In this document: positions 1 to 10,464 of the stretch, one piece after another | Layout: every line of letters starts with the position of its first letter | Numbering within the stretch: the first letter of the stretch is position 1 | Assembly (NCBI GenBank): GCA_024195265.1 | Contig: JAJLRJ010000008.1 | Span: 20,819,958 to 20,883,957, forward strand | Length of the DNA: 64,000 nt | Origin: Dendrophyllia cribrosa | Lineage: Eukaryota; Cnidaria; Anthozoa; Scleractinia; Dendrophylliidae | Reading direction: 5' to 3' | Program-made: the position numbers and the translations under genes | Notes under the pieces: generated by a model | The model's input: the letters and a program-made list of their open reading frames with translations, nothing else | Told to the model about the DNA's origin: nothing | Databases searched by the model: none

Positions 1-887
1 GTTGTTTGTTGGCCCTTGTACCGAATTTTTAAGACCTCCACCAGATGATAGTGACTGATTCAAAACCTTTTGATTACTTTTACTGGGGTGCAAATTAAGC
101 TCCGAACTGTTCCCCATTTTATCGGAGATAGGTGTTACAATTTTTATGTTTGACAAGAAGCTAGAGCCAACGTTTCCAACAGTACCACTATCATAAGTTG
201 TGTTATCATCAGTAATCGTCACGTTATTATGATTTGCCTTGGAATTTTGTTCATTGTTGGCAGAAGTATCGCTGTTGTTTGGTGCTGCCATAACTTCAAC
301 TGGAGATTTGTGCAATGCTGTATGCTGATTGGCTTGCTGTTTGAATAGATATGAAACTTTAGCGAGTGGATCGTTCAGTATTGGCTGTTCTAACGGCTGA
401 AAAACATTCTTGGATATATTTTCCTTTCCTAACGGCGTCAGTCTCTGCGGCACACTTGCGTTGCTTGATTTTATGCTTTTGTTTTGACTCGCAAACGTAT
501 CATTCTCATTAGCATTCACTTGATTCATCGGACCAACAAAAATATCCCTTCCAGAGGCATCCTTTTCAACATGAAAGCCATAATTCTTGGCTTGTTGATT
601 TTCCAGTTGACCATAAAGTTTTTCTTCAAGCGTTGAAGTCGACAAGGCATCCTCATCAGGTCTATATTCTGTATTCCCTTTGTTCGCAGAAGTAAAACTG
701 TAAACGTTATTATCTTTTGAGTCGATGTCTTCTAAAGCATCTGTATAATCATTACCATCTAGAGAATCTGTAAAATTACGTTGCAGCAATGTTGAGTCGT
801 CAGCTTTTATAGCGTCCTCGATACCATTAATCCTTTTATCGTCATTTTCCTCTGCCACAGTTGCTAAGGGTTTCCCTACCGTTACAC
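1..887 (-). CDS. Exon 2 (open at window edge) of a secreted acidic Asn/Ser-rich protein
   Basis: The minus strand is open from 887 to base 1: two bases completing a split Gly codon, then 295 codons without a stop. An in-frame TAA lies just upstream of the acceptor CCCAG (892-888), which fixes the exon border. With exon 1 the visible protein is 325 residues and incomplete. It contains no cysteine, is rich in Asn, Ser, Asp and Lys, and looks disordered. About ten N-glycosylation sequons are present (for example NFT, NDT, NKS, NAS, NIS, NVT, NTT, NSS, NQS). The first part is acidic (runs such as EENDD and DALEDID); the later part is Asn/Ser rich. I recognise no domain. An extracellular matrix, mucus or skeletal-matrix role would fit the composition but is only inference. 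The intron between the exons (888-1602) carries a SINE. Confidence 0.78.
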
Positions 888-1108
888 CTGGGATTTAATC
901 AATGACGACCGTTAGTTAGATGCACTGAACAGTTTGATTTGCTTCTATTTAATTTTCTTCTAATTGATTTTCCAACTCATAAGCAGACGTTTCGTGATCT
1001 TATATTGATTTTTTGGGTTTCAAGTTTGTTACATCTATTTTTAATGTTCACCTCTTGAACAACCTACAGTAACAGCAAAATGTAATCTGATCGCAGTTTT
1101 AAGGAGAC

Positions 1109-1345
1109 AGCATGGTCGAGTGGTTAGGGCGCCGGACTTGAAATCCAGAGGTCCCCCTTCTCTGACCACTAGATGGAGTTGTTTCAAGGTAGACCCGAGT
1201 TCGATTCCTCGGCCACGCTTGTAAAATAGCCAACTGGTCTGCCTCCTGCCAGTTGGGAATTTTAACATGTTATGTTCAATTTAGATGCTTGGCCCCACTA
1301 GCACTTGTGCTATAAACACTGCCGAGGGTAAATAAAGATAAATTT
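1109..1345 (+). repeat. tRNA-derived SINE in the intron
   Basis: The head resembles tRNA-Ser: an A-box-like GGTCGAGTGGTTAGGGC, an anticodon arm centred on CTTGAAA (anticodon TGA), and a B-box-like GAGTTCGATTC closed by CCGAG/CTCGG. The acceptor halves AGCATGG (1109-1115) and CCACGCT (1213-1219) pair with one mismatch. About 40 extra bases sit in the variable arm, too long for a working tRNA. A non-tRNA body follows and an AT-rich tail begins near 1330. Head, body and A/T-rich end are the usual SINE layout. It lies in the intron of the secreted-protein gene, antisense to it. Confidence 0.6.
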
Positions 1346-1602
1346 ATTTAATTTTATTTATCCAAGGAGCCTATTCGCTCTTGAGGTTTTTCAGTTTAAG
1401 GCCTCAATTTGTATGGATTGTTATAAGCCGTTACGAGTCTAACCTACTGGATAAATATCAAACCGTCAACTGATGAAATTATAAGCTACATTTTTTGGCG
1501 TCAACCAGCCGTCTTGTATGCTAAATTATAACTTGTCATAATTATTGTAAAAATTTTAATAGAACAAAATAAATAAAACTTTAAAGACCAAATTAAACTT
1601 AC

Positions 1603-1690
1603 CAGAATCGTCTCTTCCAGTGCTAGCCACATTAGGCGCGTATGCCCAAAAACTAATCAATCCAAAAATCATGAATACTGTCCAATCCAT
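1603..1690 (-). CDS. Exon 1 of a secreted protein (signal peptide)
   Basis: The minus strand reads ATG at 1690-1688 followed by 29 codons plus one base, then a consensus splice donor (GTAAGT, 1602-1597). The translation begins MDWTVFMIFGLISFWAYA, a typical signal peptide with an uncharged hydrophobic core, and cleavage is plausible near NVAS (residues 20-23). The context before the ATG (GTAACAATGG) suits a eukaryotic start. The exon ends in phase 1 with a lone G. The acceptor at 888-892 begins with GT in the right phase, so the two exons join as a glycine codon and the frame continues for 295 codons. Seen: ORF, donor, phase match. Known: signal peptides direct entry to the secretory pathway. 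Inferred: this is the first coding exon of the gene that runs off the left edge. Confidence 0.8.
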
Positions 1691-1984
1691 TGTTACTTAT
1701 CTTCAATTTCCATTATATACTGAAATTGAGACATACACTATTATTCAAACTATTATTCCAGCTAAGATATATGAGCAAAACCAAACAATAAAAACCGACG
1801 TTTCGGAGTCATCATGACGCCATTGTCAAGGTGTTAAATTAAAGAACTATAATTTTATGTTGTTTCCTAAAAATGTGAGGGCTTCTTTTGTTTTAGATTA
1901 ATAGATGTCTCCGATTTTTACTTTGTTTTGTAGTTAATCCTTTCACTCTCAAGAGACAAAGTCCTTAAGTCATGAATTTTATGT

Positions 1985-2440
1985 GATTCTAACGGCTGAG
2001 TATGGATAAAACGCTAAAGTGTCGCCATTCAAATAGCAGCTACTGAGCAGTACTTTACTGTGGTATTGATTACTATGCTGTACATGGTTGTTCTAAAGTT
2101 TGAGTATGACGGTAAAACGCTAAAATGTCGCCATTCAAATAGCAGCTATTGAGCAGTACTGTGGTGTTGATTACTATACTGTACATGGTTGTTCTAAAGT
2201 TTGAGTATGACGGTAAAACGCTAAAGTGTCGCCATTCAAATAGCAGCTAATGAGCAGTACTTTACTGTGGTATTGATTACTATGCTGTACATGGTTGTTC
2301 TAAAGTTTGTTGCCATTCAAATGACACTTACTGATTACTACTTTACTGCTGTACCGGTACAGATTGCTATGCTGTACATGGTTGTTCTAGATCTAACGTT
2401 TGAGTCTGTGGATTAAATTCTAGTGTCGTCATTCAAATAA
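1985..2440 (-). repeat. Short array (about 4 units) of the ~105-bp repeat family
   Basis: The phrase ending GTTGTTCTAAAGTT recurs at about 2100, 2201 and 2305, giving units of 101-106 bp, with a fourth diverged unit to about 2440. Read on the minus strand, the units contain AGTACTGCTCAATAGCTG, matching the core of the large satellite at 37.4-45.9 kb (AGTACTGCTCAATAGCTTTC). It is therefore a small, inverted and diverged outpost of that family. Confidence 0.75.
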
Positions 2441-2511
2441 AGGCTCTCCAGTCCAAGCAAGTTGCCAAGTCAAGCAAGTAAAACAACCTGTAAAGTAGCT
2501 GTTTTACTTCC

Positions 2512-2512
2512 C

Positions 2513-2549
<37 letters not shown>

Positions 2550-2858
2550 ACTCCCCCTTATATACGCTATATAGGTATGTGCCGCCCGATAGGGTAGGGT
2601 TTTTTAGGTGTTCAGTCCTTAAATAGGGTATCCTTTTTGGTATTTGTGGTATCGTGGTCCTTAGATAGGGTCACTAAATTGCAGTATCCACCCCAACGCG
2701 CAAAACGAAAAAGATATGGTCTGTTAAAACTGGGCCTTAAAAAGGGTATCAAATCTCAATTTTCTACTCTTAAATAGGGTCAGGATTTGAGAACCTTGGC
2801 GGCACACACCTATCCTACATTGTCGGGAGTACCCCCCCCCCCCCCCCCCCCCCCGGGT
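2512..2858. mobile_element. Element with G-tract/C-tract inverted ends
   Basis: The left end is CCCGGG followed by a G run of about 35 bases and GGTACTCCC; the right end is GGGAGTACC followed by a C run of about 23 bases and GGG. The ends are therefore inverted repeats dominated by homopolymer. The interior is about 280 bp of short repeats such as TTAAATAGGGT and TTAGATAGGGT. Similar ends occur at 12125 and 14633. The exact run lengths may be sequencing or assembly artefacts. Confidence 0.6.
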
Positions 2859-2859
2859 T

Positions 2860-4664
2860 TTACTTCCATGAACACTATTCCATCACTACTACTCCAAGGT
2901 TATGTTTTTCAAAGCATCAACTTGTCATTCATAATAAGATCCTGTTTCTAGTAAACTTGAAGAATAAATCTCGATCAGCGCTGAAAACAAGAAAGTGGTT
3001 GTTGAATATAAGTGTTCTATTGCGTCGAAATATTTGATTTTCGTCTGGAAATTAGACTAATAATTAACAAACCTTTGTAATGTAAAGAGTGCCCGCCGCT
3101 GATTCCAAGGTAAGTGTCTAAACCACAGCGTGTAAATTACCTTTAAAGAATTTGCCATTAATCTGGCTAATTTTTTGTTTGGGTTCTTTTCCTCATCAAA
3201 ATAGACGCCTTTCGCTTGCCCTGTTTTTATAAGGATTTTGTTTCATTTATTGTGAATATGGAATAAGGTTAATTTAAAAAAGCTGAATAGGTTTGACGTG
3301 TTTGAAGAGAAAGCAGGTCTTTTGAAAGCTGTACCTGCTTTGAGAGTCAAGTATCTCAACGGTTGTGTCAGTTATTTTATTACCGACCATTGCTTCTGGG
3401 ACATATTTTGAGGAAATCCGGTACTAGATATATCGTCTATGAGCGTTGACACAGTTTAAAAATTACCATTCGGAATCACAAAAATATCACATTATGAAAG
3501 ATAACAAAGGAATTGTAAGTATATGTATTAAACGTACTTTTAGACTAAACATTACCTGAAATCTCTCTCATTCATTTATATGCCATCGTCGCATACGTCA
3601 GGTGAATAGCTTTTGAACACTGTTAGACACTAAAAATCATCATTTACATTGGTTGGGGTCAGCTTTTTCGCAGGTTTCCAACTCTTTTGGAGATTTAAAG
3701 TTTGTCCTTTTCCACCAACTTGTTAATGATTTAAACTTGATCTTCTGATCAAGTGTTCCAAATTACACCAGAGGTCAGTTTAAACCAATCAAAACAAAGC
3801 TAAAGTGACAGGCGGCTTGTAAATTCATTCATGATTAAGCGCGCCAGTGAAGTGATTCATCGCTACCTGTTTACTTTTCGTGGGAAAAAAATATCCTCTT
3901 TTATTTGGTCAATGATTAAGTTAATTTGACTTCGACTTTGTATTCGTGTTTGTTTGCCGTGCAAGCGTGTGTCTCAGACGGACAAGTGCTGAGTTAAAAC
4001 AGAACGATTTGGAGAGGCAAAAAAAGGCGGCCATTCTGCGCGCCACTTTCACTCATAAAAACCTTTTTTTACAGTTTGCGAAACCAAAATGGCGACTTAA
4101 CATATCCAGCACTCGCCCGCCATAAGAAGTCTGCACTTTTTGTTGTTTAATATTTTCCTGTTACTAGTTTGTTTGTTTAGGGTTTTTTTTTGAGTTGTTG
4201 GGGTTTTTTTCGTTTTTTTTTTTATTTTATTAACTTTGGATGGATATATAGGTTTGCGCTTAGAAGGCTTTATGCGCGACGCAGTCAAACTCCCTAACCG
4301 GTTGATATATCGCGATTTCATGATTCTCGCTATGAACTAACTTTTTTATCTTGAAATAGGAAGTGATGTAAGCAAATAAATATTAACAAAGGCTAGAAAA
4401 GTCAAATTTCCACAAGAATGGCAATTTTGATTTCTTCAGTTGACCGCCTATCGCGAAATTAAATTTGATGAACTGAAATCCACTTCCATCCTTGTAATTC
4501 TTCACTTTATCTCCAAACTACTGCTTCTGTTTTGCTCTATAGAATCTTTTTAGCCTGATAAGTTGTATATTTGGTGGCATTTGTCAATATAATATGAAAA
4601 TAAGGTACGCGAAATTTTGTTATTTCGGCGGGACAATGTCCCTATAAATAGCCATAACAACGAT
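2860..4664. other. No gene seen
   Basis: AT-rich sequence with scattered homopolymer T runs (for example 4190-4240). No ORF with coding character, no convincing splice pair and no repeat longer than a few tens of bases was found on either strand. Confidence 0.5.
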
Positions 4665-4667
4665 TAA

Positions 4668-5102
4668 GGCCCCGTCCACACGTATACGTTTACGTTCGTA
4701 AACGCATATTTTTTTTATCTTAAACGCTCCCGTCCACACGAAGCCAGCCATCGTTTACGATTCGTTTTCATCTGTCCACACGTAAACGCTAAAACGACAC
4801 GTAAACGCTTCAAATCTGCATTGAGCATGCGTAGATGAGTCCGCCATATTGGATATCTGCTCTTTTTTCTTTATTTGTGGACTGGGTTCGAATCTGTGAC
4901 ATCAGCGTTTACGAAAATATCGGTTTACGCTGTCCACACGTAAACGGGTACACGGCGTTTTCGAAAAATCCACTTTGGAGAGCGTTTTCGAAAATATCCG
5001 TTTAGGGTGACCGTTTTCATCGTTTACCAGTGTGGACGGGAGGCCTAAACGCATAAAAAAATATGCGTTTACGAACGTAAACGTATACGTGTGGACGGGG
5101 CC
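4668..5102. mobile_element. 435-bp inverted-repeat element (GGCCCCGTCCACACG ends, TAA duplication)
   Basis: The left end GGCCCCGTCCACACGTATAC and the right end are inverted copies, and the element is flanked on both sides by TAA (4665-4667 and 5103-5105). The interior carries many copies of CGTAAACG and GTCCACACG in both orientations. It has no ORF. A three-base TAA duplication fits a non-autonomous PIF/Harbinger-type element, but the class is inferred from duplication length alone. Confidence 0.75.
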
Positions 5103-5740
5103 TAAGAAACGTACGAAACTATAAAACGCACGAGTACGACCATTGTACTGATAGTTATTAAGAGTTATTTATTTATTTAAGAGTTATATATTTATTTAGT
5201 AAGAGTTATTTAGTTATTACTGCTAGTTATTAATGGTAAGACTCCAATTTAGCAAACTTTTATTTATTGTGGCAGATTGCGTGAACTTACTAAGTATCAC
5301 GAGTGTCTTCGTTCCATTTTTCCACGCTGAATGTTTGTTTCTCCTTTGTTTTGTTTTTGTTTTTGTTTTTGTTTTGTTTTTCTACTTCATCTCGGTTCTA
5401 TATTACAGGCGAAGCGACTGCATAGTACACTCTACAGAACAATTAAGGATTGGATTAAATGATAATAACTCTTAAATGCTTTTCATTAATTTCATTAAAA
5501 ATGGCAACATAAGAGACAAGAAAATTTCACACATGGAAATTTTTTTTTAAAAATACCGCAGTGTTTACAGTAAGACCATGAAATAAGCGGGAAAGTCAAG
5601 TTACCGATAGGTTTTCACGCCAAAAATTTACCCTGGTTGTCAATGTTTATATTTTTTATTTATCAGTAAATCGATTCACTTTACCTGGAATATAGTACAA
5701 AGTTCTCAATGGTTACCAATTATCGTGAAAAGCCTTTTAA

Positions 5741-6243
5741 GGTGGCTCCATATTGTTCAGCCCTCTCGTCTTTTGCATTCCATTACAGCTAGCCCGATGG
5801 TGTGGCTAAAAATCTTTTACTTGAAACCAGTCAACAAAGTGGTATCCAAATGACGTCATCATTCGTTGCCATGGCAACGCAAAAAAGAGGTCAAATATAC
5901 GCTATTTTGGACCATTTGAGGCTAATAACTTATAAACTACACGGTGAAAGTTTTTGTTTTCGATATATTTTGGTTTAATTGGCAAGATAAACATTTTAAC
6001 AAGTTTTTTAAAAATTCCGTACATAGAGTTCAGAGCTACCTTAAATTTATGTAAAAATGACGTATCTCTGATTTTTCTCAAAATTGGCATAAATGTTTGT
6101 TATGTTTATAAGACGAAAATATATAAAAATCAAAAAACTTCACCGTGCAGTTTTGATGTTATTAGCCTCAAATGGTTGAAAATGGGGTCTTTTTAGTCTC
6201 TTTTGACGTTACCATGGTAACAGATTTTGATGTCGTGGCCACC
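5741..6243. mobile_element. 503-bp foldback element, GGTGGCTC family, TAA duplication
   Basis: It starts GGTGGCTCC and ends GGCCACC, flanked by TAA at 5738-5740 and 6244-6246. The two halves are inverted copies: for example ACCATTTGAGGCTAATAAC near 5911 mirrors the block near 6155-6175, and the CACGGTGAA/TTCACCGTG pair lies inside. Both arms contain small unrelated ORFs produced by the fold. It belongs with the elements at 18491 and 33812. Confidence 0.72.
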
Positions 6244-6249
6244 TAAATT

Positions 6250-7010
6250 TGTTTATTGGTTTAGTTTTTACAAACCTGTACTAAACGTTTTCTCTTAACT
6301 GTACTGGTGTAGCTGTGATTGAATATCATAGAAAAAAAAAATCGGCGTTAAAAATCGGCTCGTGTAACATCACCTTTATTTGAATTGCAAACTGACTTAG
6401 ATTAATTAACAATTCATTATTATTCATTATTTTTCTTCGCACCTTCACCACGAGGGAAGCGAAGGACTGAAAGAGTTATATTCACGTTGACAGATAATTC
6501 TAGATTGCAAACGAAACTTTTAGAACTTTAATGTTGTTCGAGATGAGGAACAAAATCATCTGCCCCAACATGCAGACCACAACATTTTCTGAAGCGAAGA
6601 TTTATTTTATCAACGGGTGCGAATGAATGACGATAACATTGGACTACGTACTTTAGGTAAGAAAATATTATATTGTTGTATAGTTTTCCTGCAGCATTCA
6701 TTGAGGGTTGTTTTCAAGCAATGGCTTAAGCGGTCGGATGGTTGAGTTTACACTCGACGCTATGTAATGACTGTAATTTTAGTCACCATATTTAATTGCC
6801 TCTTCATCAACTGTGCATTACTCTTATAACCGTTGTATATGGTTGAGACTGACGAACAGACTGAACGATATAGCAATTTTATTCTGGTCAATTTACACTG
6901 GACGCTACAAGATGCTACTCAGTAAGTCTACAACTAAAATTTCAGACATATTTAACAATTACCTCTTAAATAATCGGATGTATAGTAAATAACCGTTGTA
7001 GATGTTGTAG
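6250..7010. other. No gene seen; isolated splice-donor-like site
   Basis: The stretch holds a donor-like TTTAG|GTAAGA near 6656 preceded by GAATGACGATAAC. This resembles the short exon-like segment at 28183-28230, but no frame extends through it. Nothing else is supported. Confidence 0.3.
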
Positions 7011-7011
7011 T

Positions 7012-7134
7012 TCATTTTTATCCTTGGTTCAAATTTTATTTTCCTTTGTTTTTGGCAATGGTAATGTATGATAATGAGTTTTAAACAAAGGAAAATAAAA
7101 TTTGAACCAAGGGTAAAAATGAACTACAACATAT
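7012..7134. repeat. Hairpin with ~48-bp arms
   Basis: The sequence from GTTGTAGTTCATTTTTA to about 7060 is repeated in inverted orientation ending TGAACTACAAC at about 7130, with one or two mismatches and a loop of about 25 bases. It is probably a very small inverted-repeat element or a tip-to-tip remnant. Confidence 0.75.
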
Positions 7135-8194
7135 ATATGGTTTGAGATACACACAGACTCAGTGTGGTACGCAGAATCTGACGTGTTGGCAAAATAAATT
7201 AAATCGCAGTTTGTTAATATAATTTTACTTCTAACAAGTCAACAAGTCTTTAAGTTTTCAATCAATTTTTGTGTGGCTTTAGCTCAAGCGCGAGAGTAGG
7301 CTTTTTAAAAGTTTAATGCCCCTTTGCGCTGTTCATCTAGGTTTCCTCGCAAGTTTGGTTGGGGAATAGCGAGTTCCGAACAACCGAGACTTTATATATG
7401 CCCGGGTATATATGGTCTTTCACCTGGTGATCAGTCTTCACGCACACGATTCATAAGGTACGTGTTTATTATAAGAATAACCGCTTTTCTAGTATTTACT
7501 TTACTTCTTTCGCACTATTGCTTTTTATTATTGGACATGGCATTCTGGAGTGCAAATACGCATCAAAACGAGTGCACTGAAAAATAAAATGTTATTACAC
7601 TCTTCTGATCGCGCGCTAGGAAAATCAAATTCAAAAACCTTAGATGTTGGAGAGGATGACTTTCATGTAATAAACAATTTATTCAGCAAAAAGTTGTATA
7701 ATACAGCTGGGTATGTTTAGTCGTCAGTTTATATCTTTTCTCACCTACAACAACAACAACGATTTATTTTTCAATTAATAAAACAAAATATAGTAGCAAA
7801 CCCGCAAATAACTAGAGTTAATCGTGGCGGGTTGCTGCGCACTAAACAGTTACAGAAGCTCAGTTATCTAAAGGCTCGAAAAAATAAAAACGGACTCGTA
7901 AAAATACTCAGCCGTATTACACAACGTTTCGTTGAATAACCGCCATGTATTATGGAACAGCGAAAGCACAAATCTGTTCTCAGAAGGGGGGGGGGGGGGG
8001 CTCCCCTAGACACACCATTGGTTCTTGTATGGCACGGACAGGGAAGGAGAGAGAATCGGCAGTTAGCTTGGTACCCACTAGCGCCGACATAACGATCTTA
8101 ATCATAAGCGCCGTCATTTATGTCGCATAGGGCTTAGTCTCAATGGGAGCAACTAAAAGCATAGTCGTAAGAGAGCTTATAATCGATATAATCA
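7135..8194. other. No gene seen; G14 run
   Basis: Ordinary AT-rich sequence. A run of about 14 G occurs at 7987-8000. Short ORFs here show no domain, splice context or coding bias. Confidence 0.4.
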
Positions 8195-8196
8195 TG

Positions 8197-8246
<50 letters not shown>
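8195..8246 (+). repeat. (AAT)n microsatellite
   Basis: About 17 perfect ATA/AAT triplets directly precede the pyrimidine tract and acceptor of the exon-like segment at 8263. Confidence 0.95.
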
Positions 8247-8248
<2 letters not shown>

Positions 8249-8262
8249 ATCTCTCTCTCCAG

Positions 8263-8343
8263 GTCAATGTTAGAATGTCAGACAGAATCGCAGTGGGCGA
8301 ATGTGGCAGACATCATCAATCTCATCATGAATTGTTTCAGAAG
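8263..8343 (+). CDS. Exon-like segment A of an unrecognised 78-aa protein
   Basis: The tract CTCTCTCTCCAG precedes the exon and GTGAGA follows it. In the frame that begins one base in, the 81 nt are open and contain ATG at 8267-8269, giving MLECQTESQWANVADIIN as the likely N-terminus. The exon ends in phase 2 and joins segment B (8858) through an AG+G arginine codon. Agreement of phase over two introns and the absence of stops support a real transcript, though the total is only 78 codons. I do not recognise the protein. The first half is amphipathic and the last third is rich in Lys, Arg and Glu. Confidence 0.42.
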
Positions 8344-8857
8344 GTGAGATTTGGAAAAGCATTTCATGATTAGATGTAGGACTTATAGCCGTGTCTTATG
8401 AAGACAACGAATAGTTTCACGTGACTCTCAGGGATAGTCGAGCGAGCAAAACACGCGAGAGCCCCCCAAAAAAGTCGCCTGTCGAGAGGAGAAGTGACTC
8501 ACCCGCGTGTTTCACTCGCGCCTTTCCGTGCGGAAAAAATAAATTGACAACTTTCCGCCTAAAATTGAGTTGGCGCGTTTTGTGTTTTCGCCTTTGCGAC
8601 TATCCCTGAAAGAAATAAAAAAGGCAAACCGTGGTCTGAAAAAATTAAACGGGTAAAAAATACCATATCTTTTGTCTCAGTAAATGTAAGTGTTCTAAGA
8701 TCAAGAAAACAAATCTCCCTCGAAAGAAATTTGGACCAGGGAGGGTGTGGGTGGAGGTTTCAGTCCCTTTTAACTTCCGGCCTTGTACGATTCTTTAAGT
8801 GGATGGACACATTACCCAGCGAATACGTATACTTACGTGATAGTTTTCTTTTGTTAG

Positions 8858-8929
8858 GTTAAACACACAAGTGAGAAATCATCGCAGAGCTTCCATCAAC
8901 TTTGACACGATAATGTTTAAAGATCGGAG
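8858..8929 (+). CDS. Exon-like segment B of the same candidate gene
   Basis: The acceptor TTTTCTTTTGTTAG lies directly upstream and the donor GTGAGC downstream. In the phase inherited from segment A, the 72 nt encode 23 uninterrupted codons (LNTQVRNHRRASINFDTIMF...) and again end in phase 2. Position and phase both match the next segment at 10465. Confidence 0.42.
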
Positions 8930-8950
8930 GTGAGCTGATTGTTAAGCTTT

Positions 8951-9408
8951 AAGTAATGCTCCACATAAGAACTACTGTAAACTTCATTGTTCTGCCGCAT
9001 TGGTTCTTTCCCACATAGAATTAAATATCTTTGATTTAAAGGATAGAGGAGGGCTGATGGTTCATAATTATATTTCAGTATAAAAATAAAGGAAATCCTT
9101 TTGCGTCAAATGAATTTTAGGAAATGTTCGTGCTTAACCAATCAGAATAGCAGAAGACAATAGCTAATAATTTTGCTTCTTTGATGAAGTTCCCCAAATA
9201 CAATATCTTTTAAAAATTGCCTGTTGTGCGATTGGGTCTCAAATTACTTGAAACCTTAAAAACATTAGACAAAATGCACCTTGAACCTTAACTTTTCAGC
9301 AGTTTTTGAGTCAAAGCCAATGACATTACTAGTTGTAACAATAGAAAAAGTTGACATTCTATCGTGCATTGCGGTTCATCACTTTCCTTCTTGTGCGGAT
9401 CATTACTT
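8951..9408 (-). mobile_element. 458-bp inverted-repeat element, copy 1
   Basis: The ends AAGTAATGCTCCACATAAGA and (inverted) AAGTAATGATCCGCAC share the terminal repeat AAGTAATGMTCCRCA. The interior is reverse-complementary to 11557-12014 at identical length (458 bp) and similar to 19768-20238 and 55321-55781. There is no ORF; it is a non-autonomous DNA element of unassigned superfamily. It lies in the intron between exon-like segments B and C. Confidence 0.85.
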
Positions 9409-9518
9409 AATAGATATCTTCCGTAAAAGTCTGTAGTGGGGGATTAAAAAAGGAATGAAAACTGAGCAGATGAGATAATTTAGGCACCGGGAGGAGATTC
9501 AAAAGGTGACGTTTCATT

Positions 9519-9750
9519 CAGAAGGTCGTCGGACACCTTATTGAGACTTATATAACGTAATGTCGACACTTAGGATTGAGCCTGTGACCTTCGCTAGGCT
9601 TACATAGCCTACCGTACCACTGTACCACCTAGCTTCTCGGGTTGCTTAGTCCTAAATTTAACTATATAAACTGCTACCCCCAACCTCAACTGAAAGCTAA
9701 CCAGTTACCCCGTTATTTAAGTCTCAATAAGGTGTCCGACGTCCTTCTGG
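9519..9750. mobile_element. ~230-bp inverted-repeat element with GTCGGACACC ends
   Basis: The left arm CAGAAGG..CGTCGGACACC and the right arm (GGTGTCCGACGTCCTTCTGG) are inverted copies that extend into CTTATTGAGACTTA. The same terminal block appears at 51350-51470 as a tight hairpin and at about 61600-61640 as a right-end fragment. A tRNA-like segment lies inside (9571-9645, minus strand). Confidence 0.7.
9571..9645 (-). repeat. tRNA-like segment inside the GTCGGACACC element
   Basis: The minus strand reads GGTGGTACAGTGGTACGG, close to a tRNA A box and D arm, and ends CAGGCTCAATCCT, close to a B box and T arm. No full cloverleaf is evident, so this is at most a degenerate tRNA-derived sequence, not a functional tRNA. 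Confidence 0.35.
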
Positions 9751-9834
9751 ACGGTATGATTTGGGCTTGACCCTAGCCCTTCGTCATTCGCATTCCATTA
9801 CATTAATTACATTCGTGAAGCGTCAGACTATTGT

Positions 9835-9882
9835 GATTCGCTCTGACGAAGGGCGAGCGCTAGAAACGTGAGCTTTTGAATC
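9835..9882 (+). ncRNA. Hammerhead-ribozyme-like motif, probably inactive remnant
   Basis: The core CTGACGA (9843-9849) and GAAA (9863-9866) are spaced by a 13-base segment that can form a short stem II. GAAA continues as ACGT, the minimal self-complementary stem III described for hammerheads linked to Penelope-like elements. Flanking GATTC..GCT (9835-9842) pairs with AGC..GAATC (9871-9882) as stem I. The cleavage-site base is G (9870), where active hammerheads need A, C or U, and the base pair closing stem II is broken. A still weaker copy with the same downstream phrase (AGCTTTTGAAT) lies at 25721-25763. Confidence 0.42.
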
Positions 9883-10464
9883 TTTATACAGTGGCCAATT
9901 TACATTAGTTATTTAAGTAACAATGCGTGTAAAAACTAAGCAATCCTCTATTGTTGTGCGGCATTTCGCTTTCCACACAAACGATTGTTTAGATTTTCTT
10001 ACTGAGAATGCATCAACCTATGGACAACACGTTTTTGAAATAAAATGTACTGAAACTTTATTTTAAAGCGATATTTATTTTGTGTTACAAGATTTTATCC
10101 AATCATGAGACTCCAAAACAATGGCCAAGAAAGGCTTCTAATTTTCCATGTTTCCCACATAGAAATTTTGCTGCATTAAAACTCAGAATAGTTTTCACTA
10201 AAAGGGAATCAATAAGTAAACTAGAGAGAAATAAATGCGTTACCCGATGAAGTGATAGTAGATTTTCATGTTTTAGCTAATGAGGTGGACCGTTTCAACA
10301 ATACCACAATTAACATCTTTCTGCATTCCTTGCCGTTGGGTTGCCTAGTTCTTACTAGGACCATTACTTAATCAGTTGATAAAAAAAAATTCGTGTCTAC
10401 GTCCTTTTTGATAACCAAAACGTGATGGCGTTTATTGATATATTTTTGTTTTATTTCTATGTAG

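Noticed and set aside
1109..1219. Functional tRNA-Ser (TGA)
   Set aside because: The variable region is about 40 bases too long, the acceptor stem is mismatched, and a SINE body follows.
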